A DNA stretch of 19,978 nt from Winogradskyella sp. Lineage in GTDB: Bacteria > Bacteroidota > Bacteroidia > Flavobacteriales > Flavobacteriaceae. Below are positions 7,407 through 15,088 of the stretch, piece after piece (the first letter of the stretch is position 1; each line of letters begins with the position of its first letter). The notes under the pieces were generated by a model that did no database searches, was not told where the DNA came from, and was given only the letters and a program-made list of their open reading frames with translations. The stretch is taken from contig JASBSE010000015.1 in NCBI GenBank assembly GCA_030149115.1, positions 1 through 19,978 on the forward strand, in the 5' to 3' direction. The position numbers and the translations under genes are program-made.

Positions 7407-9056
7407 ATGCAAATACTAGCGTTTATAGCATTTACCTTAATTGTAGCGATTATTTCATATATAAAAACGAGATCAACCAAAGAGTCAACTTTAGATGGTT
7501 ATTTTTTAGGAGGTCGTAGTTTAACAGCAGGTGTTATTGCAGGTTCACTGTTATTAACCAATCTTTCCACAGAACAAATTGTGGGTCTTAACGGATCTGC
7601 TTATCAAAGCGGTTTGTCTGTAATGGTTTGGGAAACACTTGCAGCAATAGCAATGGTTGTAACAGCTATATATTTATTGCCAAGGTATCTAAAAGGAGGT
7701 ATTACAACCGTGCCACAATTTCTTCAAGATAGGTTTGATACATCCACTAAGACTATTACGTCTGCTCTGTTTCTTACAGGCTATGTTGTAGTGTTATTGC
7801 CAATCATTTTATATTCTGGATCTATAGCCTTAAGTGGTATGTTTGATGTGCCAGAACTATTAGGTGTTTCAAAATCTACAGCTTTAAAAGTTTGTATATG
7901 GGGAATAGGTATGGTCGGTTCTGTTTATGCCATTTTTGGAGGGTTAAAAGCTGTAGCCGTTTCGGATTCTATAAATGCTATTGGGCTTTTAATAGGTGGA
8001 CTTTTAATTCCTGTTTTTGGTTTAATGCTTGTTGGTGATGGAGATGTTTTAAACGGACTATCTATATTAACCACAGAGCATCCAGATAAGTTTAAATCCA
8101 TGGGTAGTCGCACAGATCCTGTTCCTTTTTATACCATATTTACAGGAATGATGTTGGTGCAATTGTTTTATTGGGGAACTAACCAGCAAATCATTCAGAG
8201 AGCGCTTGGAGCAAAGAATTTAAAGGAAGGTCAGAAAGGGATTTTATTAGCGTCCTTTATTAAAATCTTAGGGCCAATTATTGTGGTTTTACCTGGGTTA
8301 ATAGCATTTCATGTTTTTAATGGAGATTTGGGTAATGGAGATGATGCTTATCCTATGTTGGTAAAAAAGGTATTGCCAGGTGCTTGGGTTGGCTTTTTTG
8401 CAGCTGTTTTATTTGGTGCCATTTTAAGCTCGTTTAATAGTGTTTTAAATAGTTCTGTCACGCTCTTTGGAATGGACATATACAAACAGCATATTAATAA
8501 GGGAGCAAGCGACAAAAAAGTAGTTATGTATGGCAAATTATTTGGTATTATACTGGCTTTATTAGCTATGCTTATAGCGCCTTTAATAGAGAAAGCAGGT
8601 AGTTTATTTGATTATCTTCAAGAAGTCAATGGAATCTACAGTATTCCTATCTTAACTATCATTATTGTTGGGTATTTTACTAAATATGTACCAGCTATTG
8701 CTGCTAAAATAGGATTAGTTACAGGTTGCGTATTTTATATTTTGAGTCAGTTTTTTCTAAAACCCTATTTTGTAGAAAAAGCATTGAATGAAGCCAAGTT
8801 AAATGGTAATATTACTTCAGAGTCTGCTTTGGCTTTAGTTGAAGCAAAAGCATATCCACATTTTTTAGATATTATGGCTATACTCTTTGTTTTAAATATT
8901 ATAGTTATGCTTATTATAGGAAAGCTTAGACCATTAAAAGCCCCTTACAATATGAGATACACTAAGGAGGTAGATATTACACCTTGGAAATATGTAAATC
9001 ATGTAAGTATAGGTATAGTATTAATAGTTGTAGCTATCTATGTTTATTTTGCTTAA
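7407..9056 (+). CDS. SSS-family sodium/sugar symporter, probable sodium/galactose (SGLT type)
   Basis: A 549-residue inner-membrane transporter of the sodium:solute symporter (SLC5) family, with about 14 hydrophobic segments. By my alignment from memory to the Vibrio sodium/galactose transporter vSGLT, several sugar-site residues line up: N52, Q57 and E76 (vSGLT N64, Q69, E88), Y255 and W256 (Y263, W264) and K286 (K294). The vSGLT N260 position is Gln252 here. The S-S-F-N-S-x-L-N-S-S stretch at 341-350 matches the sodium-site helix. It follows the GntR regulator by 27 bases on the same strand and probably shares its transcript, which ends at the hairpin at 9090-9118. In context it would carry galactose released by the GH53/GH2 pair. 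Family call is firm; galactose is a reasoned guess. Confidence 0.88.
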   Translation: MQILAFIAFTLIVAIISYIKTRSTKESTLDGYFLGGRSLTAGVIAGSLLLTNLSTEQIVGLNGSAYQSGLSVMVWETLAAIAMVVTAIYLLPRYLKGGITTVPQFLQDRFDTSTKTITSALFLTGYVVVLLPIILYSGSIALSGMFDVPELLGVSKSTALKVCIWGIGMVGSVYAIFGGLKAVAVSDSINAIGLLIGGLLIPVFGLMLVGDGDVLNGLSILTTEHPDKFKSMGSRTDPVPFYTIFTGMMLVQLFYWGTNQQIIQRALGAKNLKEGQKGILLASFIKILGPIIVVLPGLIAFHVFNGDLGNGDDAYPMLVKKVLPGAWVGFFAAVLFGAILSSFNSVLNSSVTLFGMDIYKQHINKGASDKKVVMYGKLFGIILALLAMLIAPLIEKAGSLFDYLQEVNGIYSIPILTIIIVGYFTKYVPAIAAKIGLVTGCVFYILSQFFLKPYFVEKALNEAKLNGNITSESALALVEAKAYPHFLDIMAILFVLNIIVMLIIGKLRPLKAPYNMRYTKEVDITPWKYVNHVSIGIVLIVVAIYVYFA

Positions 9057-9089
9057 AATTATCCGTAAATAGCACAAATTAAAACACAA

Positions 9090-9118
9090 AAAAAGGCTTC
9101 TCTATGAGAAGCCTTTTT
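9090..9118. terminator. Bidirectional intrinsic terminator
   Basis: GGCTTCTC (9095-9102) pairs with GAGAAGCC (9106-9113) across a 3-base loop. Five flanking A residues pair with five T residues, giving a 13-bp stem with a T run on both strands. It sits between the ends of the convergent symporter and GH13 genes, so it can stop transcription from both sides. Confidence 0.9.
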
Positions 9119-9139
9119 GCTCAAATAAACACTTAATAA

Positions 9140-12019
9140 TTAGAGCTTGACTAACTTAGTTGTCTTGGTTTTATTGTTATCATCCTTCACTCTTACAATA
9201 TATGTTCCAGTATTTAAACTAGAAATATCAAAGCTGTCATTTTTAGTGAAAGCACCTTTAAAAGACTTAACTTTTTTTCCTGTTAGATCATAGATTTCAA
9301 TATCTGAGATATTAGAATTTATACTAAATGAAGACTGCGTAGGGTTAGGATATACAGCAAATAATGATAATATTTCCTCATCAATACTTAAAACACTTGA
9401 TGGTTGGTTTCCTAATATTCTAAACTGTCCTGCAGGAATTGAAATAGTTGATGTAGAGTTTGAAACAGTAGTACTGCTAGTAGGATCCATTAAATCGTAC
9501 CATGTAGATGTTACACCAGCAGGGAAATTAGTGTTTACAAATTGCGTGTTAACATCAAAGTTTGCTAAGATTATGACATTTCTTAATTCTGTAGTAGGAA
9601 TAGAAGTGTCAAAAATATCTATTCTCGGTGTGAAATTACCAGAAGACATTGTGTAGTCGCCTTCAAAAACAGGTTCTTCTATCTTCAGTTTATGTAGCTT
9701 AGACCAATCCTCATATACTTGTCCTCTTACAGCATCAGTTAACCAGTTATTAACCCACTGAGGTTGAGGTTTAAGGTCTAATTTGCAGTCACCAGAAATA
9801 GCATCATCTTGAGAATTCACAGTTCCATTATTACAAGTAAATATAGATTGTTCCATACCAAGTTCTCCAAAATGCCAAATCATTTTTGGTCCAGGAACCA
9901 TAACGGAAACTGCAGCCAAAGCAGACATACGTGATAATGCTGTATTCAAATCCTGAACATTGTGACCACTGTTACTTGTGTTTCCGTATTGTAGATTTTT
10001 ATACATTAAGCGTTCTTCATCATGACTTTCAGGATAGCCCATTACTCTAGGACCATTATATCCTGCACGAGCGTTATGACCAATTCTATCAATATTTTTG
10101 TCACCATTTTGCCCCATTGTTAACTCGTTGTACTGATGTGTCATTATACCCCACATCATAATACCTTTGCCTTCATCAAAACGATAGTTTGCCCATTCCT
10201 TCTCTTCGTTATCAGTACCTAGATGTTCAAAAATCACATAATGATCAGGGTCTAAAGACCAAGAATAATCAGCATATTCTTTTAATACATCAACTCTATC
10301 TTGTTGATAACTATTTGTGCAGGCTTCGTTACTTGCAGAACAATTTTGTGTGAATCCTTTTGTTAGGTCCCATCTAAACCCATCAATATGAAATTCTTCA
10401 ATCCAATGCTTAACTGTACGTTTAACAAAATCCTTGGTACGTGGATTTGAGTGGTCAAAATCATTACCAACACTATAAGTATGAAGTGCTACTTGATTAA
10501 AGTAAGGGTTGTCCGAGCTTGGTTCTCCCCAACCATCACCATCTGGATCATCCATCCACATGCGCACCATAGGATTTCTTCCAAAAGCATGATTGAAAGC
10601 TAAATCTAATATTACTGCAATTCCATTTTGGTGGCAGACATCGACAAGTTCCTTAAACTTCTCTTTTGTTCCATAAAACTTATCAAGGGCCATATGAAAT
10701 GAAGTGTTATAACCCCAACTTTCGTTACCTTCATATTCCATAATAGGCATAAGCTCTATGGCGTTAATATTTAAATCTTTGAAGTAATCAATTCTATCAA
10801 TTACATCTTGAAAATTTCTGTCGGCATCAAAATCTCTGATTAATAATTCATAAACAATTAAATCTTCTTTCTTTGGTTTTTCAAAATCAGTTACTTGCCA
10901 GTTATAAGGTGTTTGTCCTGTTTGTAAAACAGTTACTTCTCTTTCTTGCCCAGCAGGATATGTTGGCATATTAGGGTAAGACGTTGCAGGTATATAAGGA
11001 TCGTCCCAAGGAGAAAGAACAAGTGTAGAATAAGGATCTGCAGTTTTAACTAAAACTGGAGAATTAGGAACAGGTGTTTTATCTACTACCCAATATTGAT
11101 AGGTCTCTATTTGACCTGGAGTTAATCCTGTTAGCTCTATCCAAAATTTGTTGTTTCTTGTTGGATCTTTTTTCATTGCGTAAGTCGCATCAGGTTGATA
11201 GTTATTAAAACTACCTGCTAAGTACACAAAATCTTTTCCCGTAGCATATAAAACTAACAATGCAGTATTGTCGTCTATATAGTTAATACCATCTTCATAA
11301 TCTTGCGTCATTATACCAATATTAGAACCAGGATCAACCAATACACTAAAGGATCTGGTAATTGTAGTTCCGTTTAGCGTTGCGGTTAACTCATAATTTT
11401 TGTTTTCTGTAATATTTGTATCTGTATATAAATAATTTGAAATAAAATTAACAGTCTCAATTACTGATCCATTTGCAGACAGAGTATAAGTAGCTGGGCC
11501 ACCAATGTTAGAAGCTTCGATGCTTAGGCTTTCTCCAGAATTTATAATAGTAGTATTTGAACTAGGAGAGGATAAACTCATTTGAAATGTACCAACTTCA
11601 TATATAAAATCGCTACATCCATTAGCTTTTAATTCTTGAGAGCCATCTTCGTTTCTAAAAACAATACCCATTTGAACCACATTTGAGGCTTGTGAGGCTG
11701 AAAGACCAAAATAAGTTTCTGGTGTAAACGTAATACTGTAGATACCACCACCTTGGTCTGTCATTTCACCAACACCATCATCTTGTCCCCAATTTCCAAC
11801 AACACTAATATTAAAAGCATTATCACTATCACCAACTCCTGAGTGCATATATACTTTGGAAGGGTTGCTAAATCCGTTACAGTTAGTTGAACTGCTATTA
11901 ATATCTAAAGTTATAGTAATAGACTCGTCAACCTCAAACGGATTTGGTGTTATGGTAACTTGGCTATATCCTATTAGGGAAAATACAGCAAGTAAAGTAA
12001 ACATGTAAATCTTTTTCAT
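9140..12019 (-). CDS. GH13 alpha-amylase-family enzyme with T9SS type A sorting domain
   Basis: A 959-residue secreted alpha-glucan-active enzyme. It has a signal peptide (about 1-19), two N-terminal beta domains of unclear type (20-230), an E-set/CBM48-like domain (about 250-340), and a GH13 barrel (about 385-780) followed by a C-terminal beta domain. Conserved GH13 regions: D-L-A-F-N-H (472-477), G-F-R-W-D with nucleophile Asp551, I-F-E-H with acid/base Glu598, and E-S-H-D-E with stabiliser Asp667. Residues about 884-959 are a Por-type tail with Y-P-N-P (890-893), G-T-Y-I-V-R-V and a K-L-V-K-L end, so export is predicted through type IX secretion. It is last in the minus-strand cluster, behind a terminator hairpin only 12 bases from its ATG. 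The precise activity (amylase, pullulanase or other) cannot be assigned; Trp550 and Ser665 differ from textbook amylases. Confidence 0.9.
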   Translation of the reverse strand: MKKIYMFTLLAVFSLIGYSQVTITPNPFEVDESITITLDINSSSTNCNGFSNPSKVYMHSGVGDSDNAFNISVVGNWGQDDGVGEMTDQGGGIYSITFTPETYFGLSASQASNVVQMGIVFRNEDGSQELKANGCSDFIYEVGTFQMSLSSPSSNTTIINSGESLSIEASNIGGPATYTLSANGSVIETVNFISNYLYTDTNITENKNYELTATLNGTTITRSFSVLVDPGSNIGIMTQDYEDGINYIDDNTALLVLYATGKDFVYLAGSFNNYQPDATYAMKKDPTRNNKFWIELTGLTPGQIETYQYWVVDKTPVPNSPVLVKTADPYSTLVLSPWDDPYIPATSYPNMPTYPAGQEREVTVLQTGQTPYNWQVTDFEKPKKEDLIVYELLIRDFDADRNFQDVIDRIDYFKDLNINAIELMPIMEYEGNESWGYNTSFHMALDKFYGTKEKFKELVDVCHQNGIAVILDLAFNHAFGRNPMVRMWMDDPDGDGWGEPSSDNPYFNQVALHTYSVGNDFDHSNPRTKDFVKRTVKHWIEEFHIDGFRWDLTKGFTQNCSASNEACTNSYQQDRVDVLKEYADYSWSLDPDHYVIFEHLGTDNEEKEWANYRFDEGKGIMMWGIMTHQYNELTMGQNGDKNIDRIGHNARAGYNGPRVMGYPESHDEERLMYKNLQYGNTSNSGHNVQDLNTALSRMSALAAVSVMVPGPKMIWHFGELGMEQSIFTCNNGTVNSQDDAISGDCKLDLKPQPQWVNNWLTDAVRGQVYEDWSKLHKLKIEEPVFEGDYTMSSGNFTPRIDIFDTSIPTTELRNVIILANFDVNTQFVNTNFPAGVTSTWYDLMDPTSSTTVSNSTSTISIPAGQFRILGNQPSSVLSIDEEILSLFAVYPNPTQSSFSINSNISDIEIYDLTGKKVKSFKGAFTKNDSFDISSLNTGTYIVRVKDDNNKTKTTKLVKL

Positions 12020-12031
12020 AAGGCTTTATTT

Positions 12032-12063
12032 AAAAAAAGGGCTGACATTCATCAGCCCTTTTT
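12032..12063 (-). terminator. Intrinsic terminator/attenuator between the SusE/F-like and GH13 genes
   Basis: GGGCTGA (12039-12045) pairs with TCAGCCC (12052-12058) across a 6-base loop. The stem is extended by five A/T pairs, and on the minus strand a run of seven T follows. It comes 21 bases after the SusE/F-like stop and ends 12 bases before the GH13 ATG. It leaves no room for a separate promoter after it, so GH13 expression should depend on read-through, or on a promoter upstream of the hairpin. Confidence 0.85.
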
Positions 12064-12084
12064 GGGTTTATAATAATAAACTTA

Positions 12085-13431
12085 TTATTGAATTTTATTT
12101 AACTCATAGGTGCCATTAGCAACATCTAGTTTTACTCTGTATAAACCTGCTGTAACAGCTATATTCTCACCACCAGCGTCTAAAGTCCCATCAGCATCAG
12201 TATCACCAAAATCTGTTGCCCAATCATTGTTAGGTCTAAATTTGATTTCACCATCTATTAGAGTAGCAATGTCTCCGTAATAAACATCTGGCTGAACTTG
12301 CGTAAGAGCAAAGTCTGGGCCACCACCGCCCCAATCATTATAACCAGATCCTACAACACCCCATACACTACTAGATTCAATAGTATAAGCATTATTGTTA
12401 AAATCTAGAGTAATGTCATAGTAACCTGCTGTAACAGCAATGTTATCTCCACCAGCATCTAAAGTACCATCAGCACCAGTATCACCGAAATCAGTTACCC
12501 ACTCATTATTCATTCTAAATTTAATTTCACCATCTAATAATTGAACACCAACTTTAAAAGTATCTGTAGTGTAATCGTAGTAGAATTTAGCATCTGGGCC
12601 AGCTCCACCCCAATCATTATAACCAGAACCTACAACACCCCAAGAATAATCATCAATTGAATATACGCCACCTGCGATATCTAAAGTGATTTTGTAAGTT
12701 CCTGCTGTAACATTAATATCTGCACCACCAGCATCTAAAGTGTCATCGGCACCATCATCTCCATAGTTGTTATCCCAAGCGTTATTTTCTCTAAACTTAA
12801 TAGCTCCATCAATTAGAGTAACATAAGCTACATATACATCAGCTTGATCAGTAGTGTAAAATACACCATCAGCACCTGCATTTCCCCAATCATTATAACC
12901 AGATCCTACGACACCCCAAGATGAAGGCATTATACCGCTTCCACCTGAGCCAGTATTTTCTAATAATTCTACGTTTAACACTAAAGTGTTAGAAAATGCA
13001 TCTGCTCCATTTCCATCACCTGGAAATGCTCTTAATCTTACAGAAAATGAACCTGTGTTAGGAGCAGGACTGTCTGGGTCAGCATCTAGACCAGCCTCAG
13101 TTGCAATTGACATCATTTGTCCTATTGACATGGCAATTTCATTTGAAGTTGTAGAAGAAACAACATTCGCATCCATAAAATCTCCACTTATTGAACTTTG
13201 AAGTTCATAAGTAATATTTGTAGGTGTCCCAAAATCTGCACTTCCCCAAGTAAATCTTTCACCAAGGTTACTAGATGTGCCTTGAGAAAGAATGTAACTG
13301 TCAGAAGTAGAATTGGTAAATACAAAACCTTCTGGGTCTTGTGTTGTGAAAACAACGTCATCTTCAGTTTCACAACTGTTAAAACTTATTAAGGCAAAGA
13401 TGAAAAGGCCTAATATTGATAATTTTTTCAT
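12085..13431 (-). CDS. SusE/SusF-like starch-binding outer-membrane lipoprotein
   Basis: A 448-residue lipoprotein. The signal ends at Cys20 (F-N-S-C) and is followed by an acidic E-T-E-D-D, consistent with surface export. An N-terminal SusE-like Ig domain spans about 22-160 and a Gly/Ser linker covers 160-170. Three tandem domains of about 90 residues follow (171-260, 263-352, 356-446). Each opens with W-G-V-V-G-S-G-Y-N-D-W-G and contains D-G-x-I-K-F-R and a D-A-G-G segment. This is the layout of SusE/SusF proteins, whose repeated domains bind starch through aromatic residues. It is the third gene of the susC-susD-susE cluster, 21 bases after susD. Function would be holding alpha-glucan near the SusC/SusD importer. 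Family call is strong; the ligand is inferred. Confidence 0.87.
   Translation of the reverse strand: MKKLSILGLFIFALISFNSCETEDDVVFTTQDPEGFVFTNSTSDSYILSQGTSSNLGERFTWGSADFGTPTNITYELQSSISGDFMDANVVSSTTSNEIAMSIGQMMSIATEAGLDADPDSPAPNTGSFSVRLRAFPGDGNGADAFSNTLVLNVELLENTGSGGSGIMPSSWGVVGSGYNDWGNAGADGVFYTTDQADVYVAYVTLIDGAIKFRENNAWDNNYGDDGADDTLDAGGADINVTAGTYKITLDIAGGVYSIDDYSWGVVGSGYNDWGGAGPDAKFYYDYTTDTFKVGVQLLDGEIKFRMNNEWVTDFGDTGADGTLDAGGDNIAVTAGYYDITLDFNNNAYTIESSSVWGVVGSGYNDWGGGGPDFALTQVQPDVYYGDIATLIDGEIKFRPNNDWATDFGDTDADGTLDAGGENIAVTAGLYRVKLDVANGTYELNKIQ
12094..12921 (-). repeat. Three tandem ~275-bp coding repeats (starch-binding domains)
   Basis: Copies lie at 12652-12921, 12376-12645 and 12094-12366. 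The start of each includes a nearly identical 35-base block (12884-12918, 12608-12642, 12329-12363), spaced 276 and 279 bases apart, so the reading frame is kept. Near-identity at DNA level points to recent duplication or ongoing exchange between copies. Confidence 0.85.
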
Positions 13432-13452
13432 AATTATTGAAATGTTAATTAA

Positions 13453-15084
13453 TTAGTATCCAGGATTTTGTTCTAAATTGGTGTTTATACCTAAGTCTGT
13501 AGCAGGTAAAGGCATTACGTCTCTAAAAGCGTCTGTTGTAGTACCAGATTGTACTCCACCTTTCCATTGCCACACACCATTGTCTGAAAATTGATCAAAT
13601 CTAATTAGATCTGTTCTTCTGTGTGCTTCCCAATATAATTCTCTTGCACGTTCATCTAATATAAAATCTAAGTCAAGATCAGCTTGAGAAATGTTTCCAC
13701 TTGTGCCTCCATAAGCACGTACTCTTAATTCATTGATATAATCAACAGCAGTGCCCATAGAACCTCCGCCACCTCTTAATACAGCTTCAGCATACATAAG
13801 GTAAGCATCCGCTAATCTAAACATAGGGAAGTCTATATCTGTATGATCTCCTGTAGTATCAGAACCAGGATTTCCATTAACATCAACGTTTCTGTATTTA
13901 GCAATAGCGTAACCATCTGTAAATGTTGCTACTGTTAAAATATCTTTGTTTTGACCATCTGTATAGAATAATTCTCTACCATCATTAGAATTTTCTTCAC
14001 CTGGAAATTTTTCAACAAAAGTTGGTGTTGTTCTTACACCAAACCATCCACCATTTATACCAAATTCTGAAGGATCCATAGATCCACCTACTGGTGCGTG
14101 TGTTAAAAACGTCATACCACCAAAGGCTTGTGTTCTAAGACCATCGAAAGGAATGGTAAATATTACCTCATCTTCAGCTCCATTAGAATCATTGTCTGCT
14201 AAAAAAGATTGAAAGTAAGGTATACTTGGAATAGTGTATCCAGCGCCAATAATATTATTTGTATAAGTAATAACATCAGCATATCTTGAAGTTTCTGTGT
14301 ATACTTCAGCATTTAAATAGATTTTTGCTAACAACATCCAAGCTGCGGCTCTATCTGCTCTACCATACTCATTAGCTCTCGGAGCAGCCATGTCATCTAA
14401 AATATCCAGCACTTCGGTTTCTATATAATTAAACAAATCAGCACGCTGAATTTGTGGTGGTAAAAATGCACCAATTGGATCATTTTCAGTTATAAAAGGT
14501 GGATTAGCAAATAAATCCATGGCATGCCAATAGGTAAGTGCTCTCATAAATCTTGCTTCAGCTCTGTAGGTTTGTATTTCTGCTCTTAATTCCGAAGATA
14601 CTCCACGTCCATCTAATTTACCATCTGTTGTTTGTCTCAAGAACTCATTACAAAGAGCGACTTGATATAATAAACGGCTGTACATAGTTCTGATAAATTC
14701 GTTACCAGATGTCCATACTTGATTGTGTAAATCGTGTATTGTTCCATCATTCCATGCAATTATAGCTTCATCTGTAGTAAGCTCTTGCATTTTCCAGTAT
14801 AATCTCAAATAATTGGAAAATCCTTCGTCTAGACCAGCCAAATCTGGATAACCAGCTGGTCCTTCTTGACCACTTAAAGAAATTCCAGCATAAATTTTCG
14901 CTAAAAATTGCTTGTATGCATCAGGATCTTCAAAGGCAGCATCAGCAGAAAGACGATTGTCTTCTGGCTGTAAATCTAATCGGTCAGCACAAGATTGAGC
15001 AAATAGCACAACTGCAAAAACCAATAAGAAGCTTTTAATTGTTCTTAACATCATAGCTTTGTTGTTTATATATTTATTTTTCAT
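13453..15084 (-). CDS. susD: SusD/RagB-family outer-membrane glycan-binding lipoprotein
   Basis: A 543-residue SusD-family protein that forms the lid of the SusC importer and binds oligosaccharides at the cell surface. The lipoprotein signal ends at Cys32 (F-A-Q-S-C). Met11 or Met12 (bases 15054 or 15051) would give a more typical signal peptide; the first ATG at 15084 is only four bases after the SusC stop, so either start is possible. The typical SusD C-terminal sequence, I-L-D-E-R-A-R-E-L-Y-W-E-A-H-R-R-T-D-L-I-R-F without interruption, covers about 475-496, and the F-P-M-F-R-L-A-D-A-Y-L-M-Y-A-E-A helix precedes it. The pairing with SusC, a SusE/F-like protein and GH13 points to maltodextrins as ligand. 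The susD symbol denotes the family, not a proven orthologue. Confidence 0.95.
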   Translation of the reverse strand: MKNKYINNKAMMLRTIKSFLLVFAVVLFAQSCADRLDLQPEDNRLSADAAFEDPDAYKQFLAKIYAGISLSGQEGPAGYPDLAGLDEGFSNYLRLYWKMQELTTDEAIIAWNDGTIHDLHNQVWTSGNEFIRTMYSRLLYQVALCNEFLRQTTDGKLDGRGVSSELRAEIQTYRAEARFMRALTYWHAMDLFANPPFITENDPIGAFLPPQIQRADLFNYIETEVLDILDDMAAPRANEYGRADRAAAWMLLAKIYLNAEVYTETSRYADVITYTNNIIGAGYTIPSIPYFQSFLADNDSNGAEDEVIFTIPFDGLRTQAFGGMTFLTHAPVGGSMDPSEFGINGGWFGVRTTPTFVEKFPGEENSNDGRELFYTDGQNKDILTVATFTDGYAIAKYRNVDVNGNPGSDTTGDHTDIDFPMFRLADAYLMYAEAVLRGGGGSMGTAVDYINELRVRAYGGTSGNISQADLDLDFILDERARELYWEAHRRTDLIRFDQFSDNGVWQWKGGVQSGTTTDAFRDVMPLPATDLGINTNLEQNPGY

Positions 15085-15088
15085 TTTC

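Noticed and set aside
12329..12918. Three regularly spaced 35-base blocks resembling a repeat array
   Set aside because: Spacing of 276-279 bases, in-frame coding and repeated protein domains show duplicated starch-binding modules, not CRISPR.
12986..13392. Short frames opposite or beside the SusE/F-like gene
   Set aside because: These are alternate-frame shadows of a coding region with clear lipoprotein and repeat structure.
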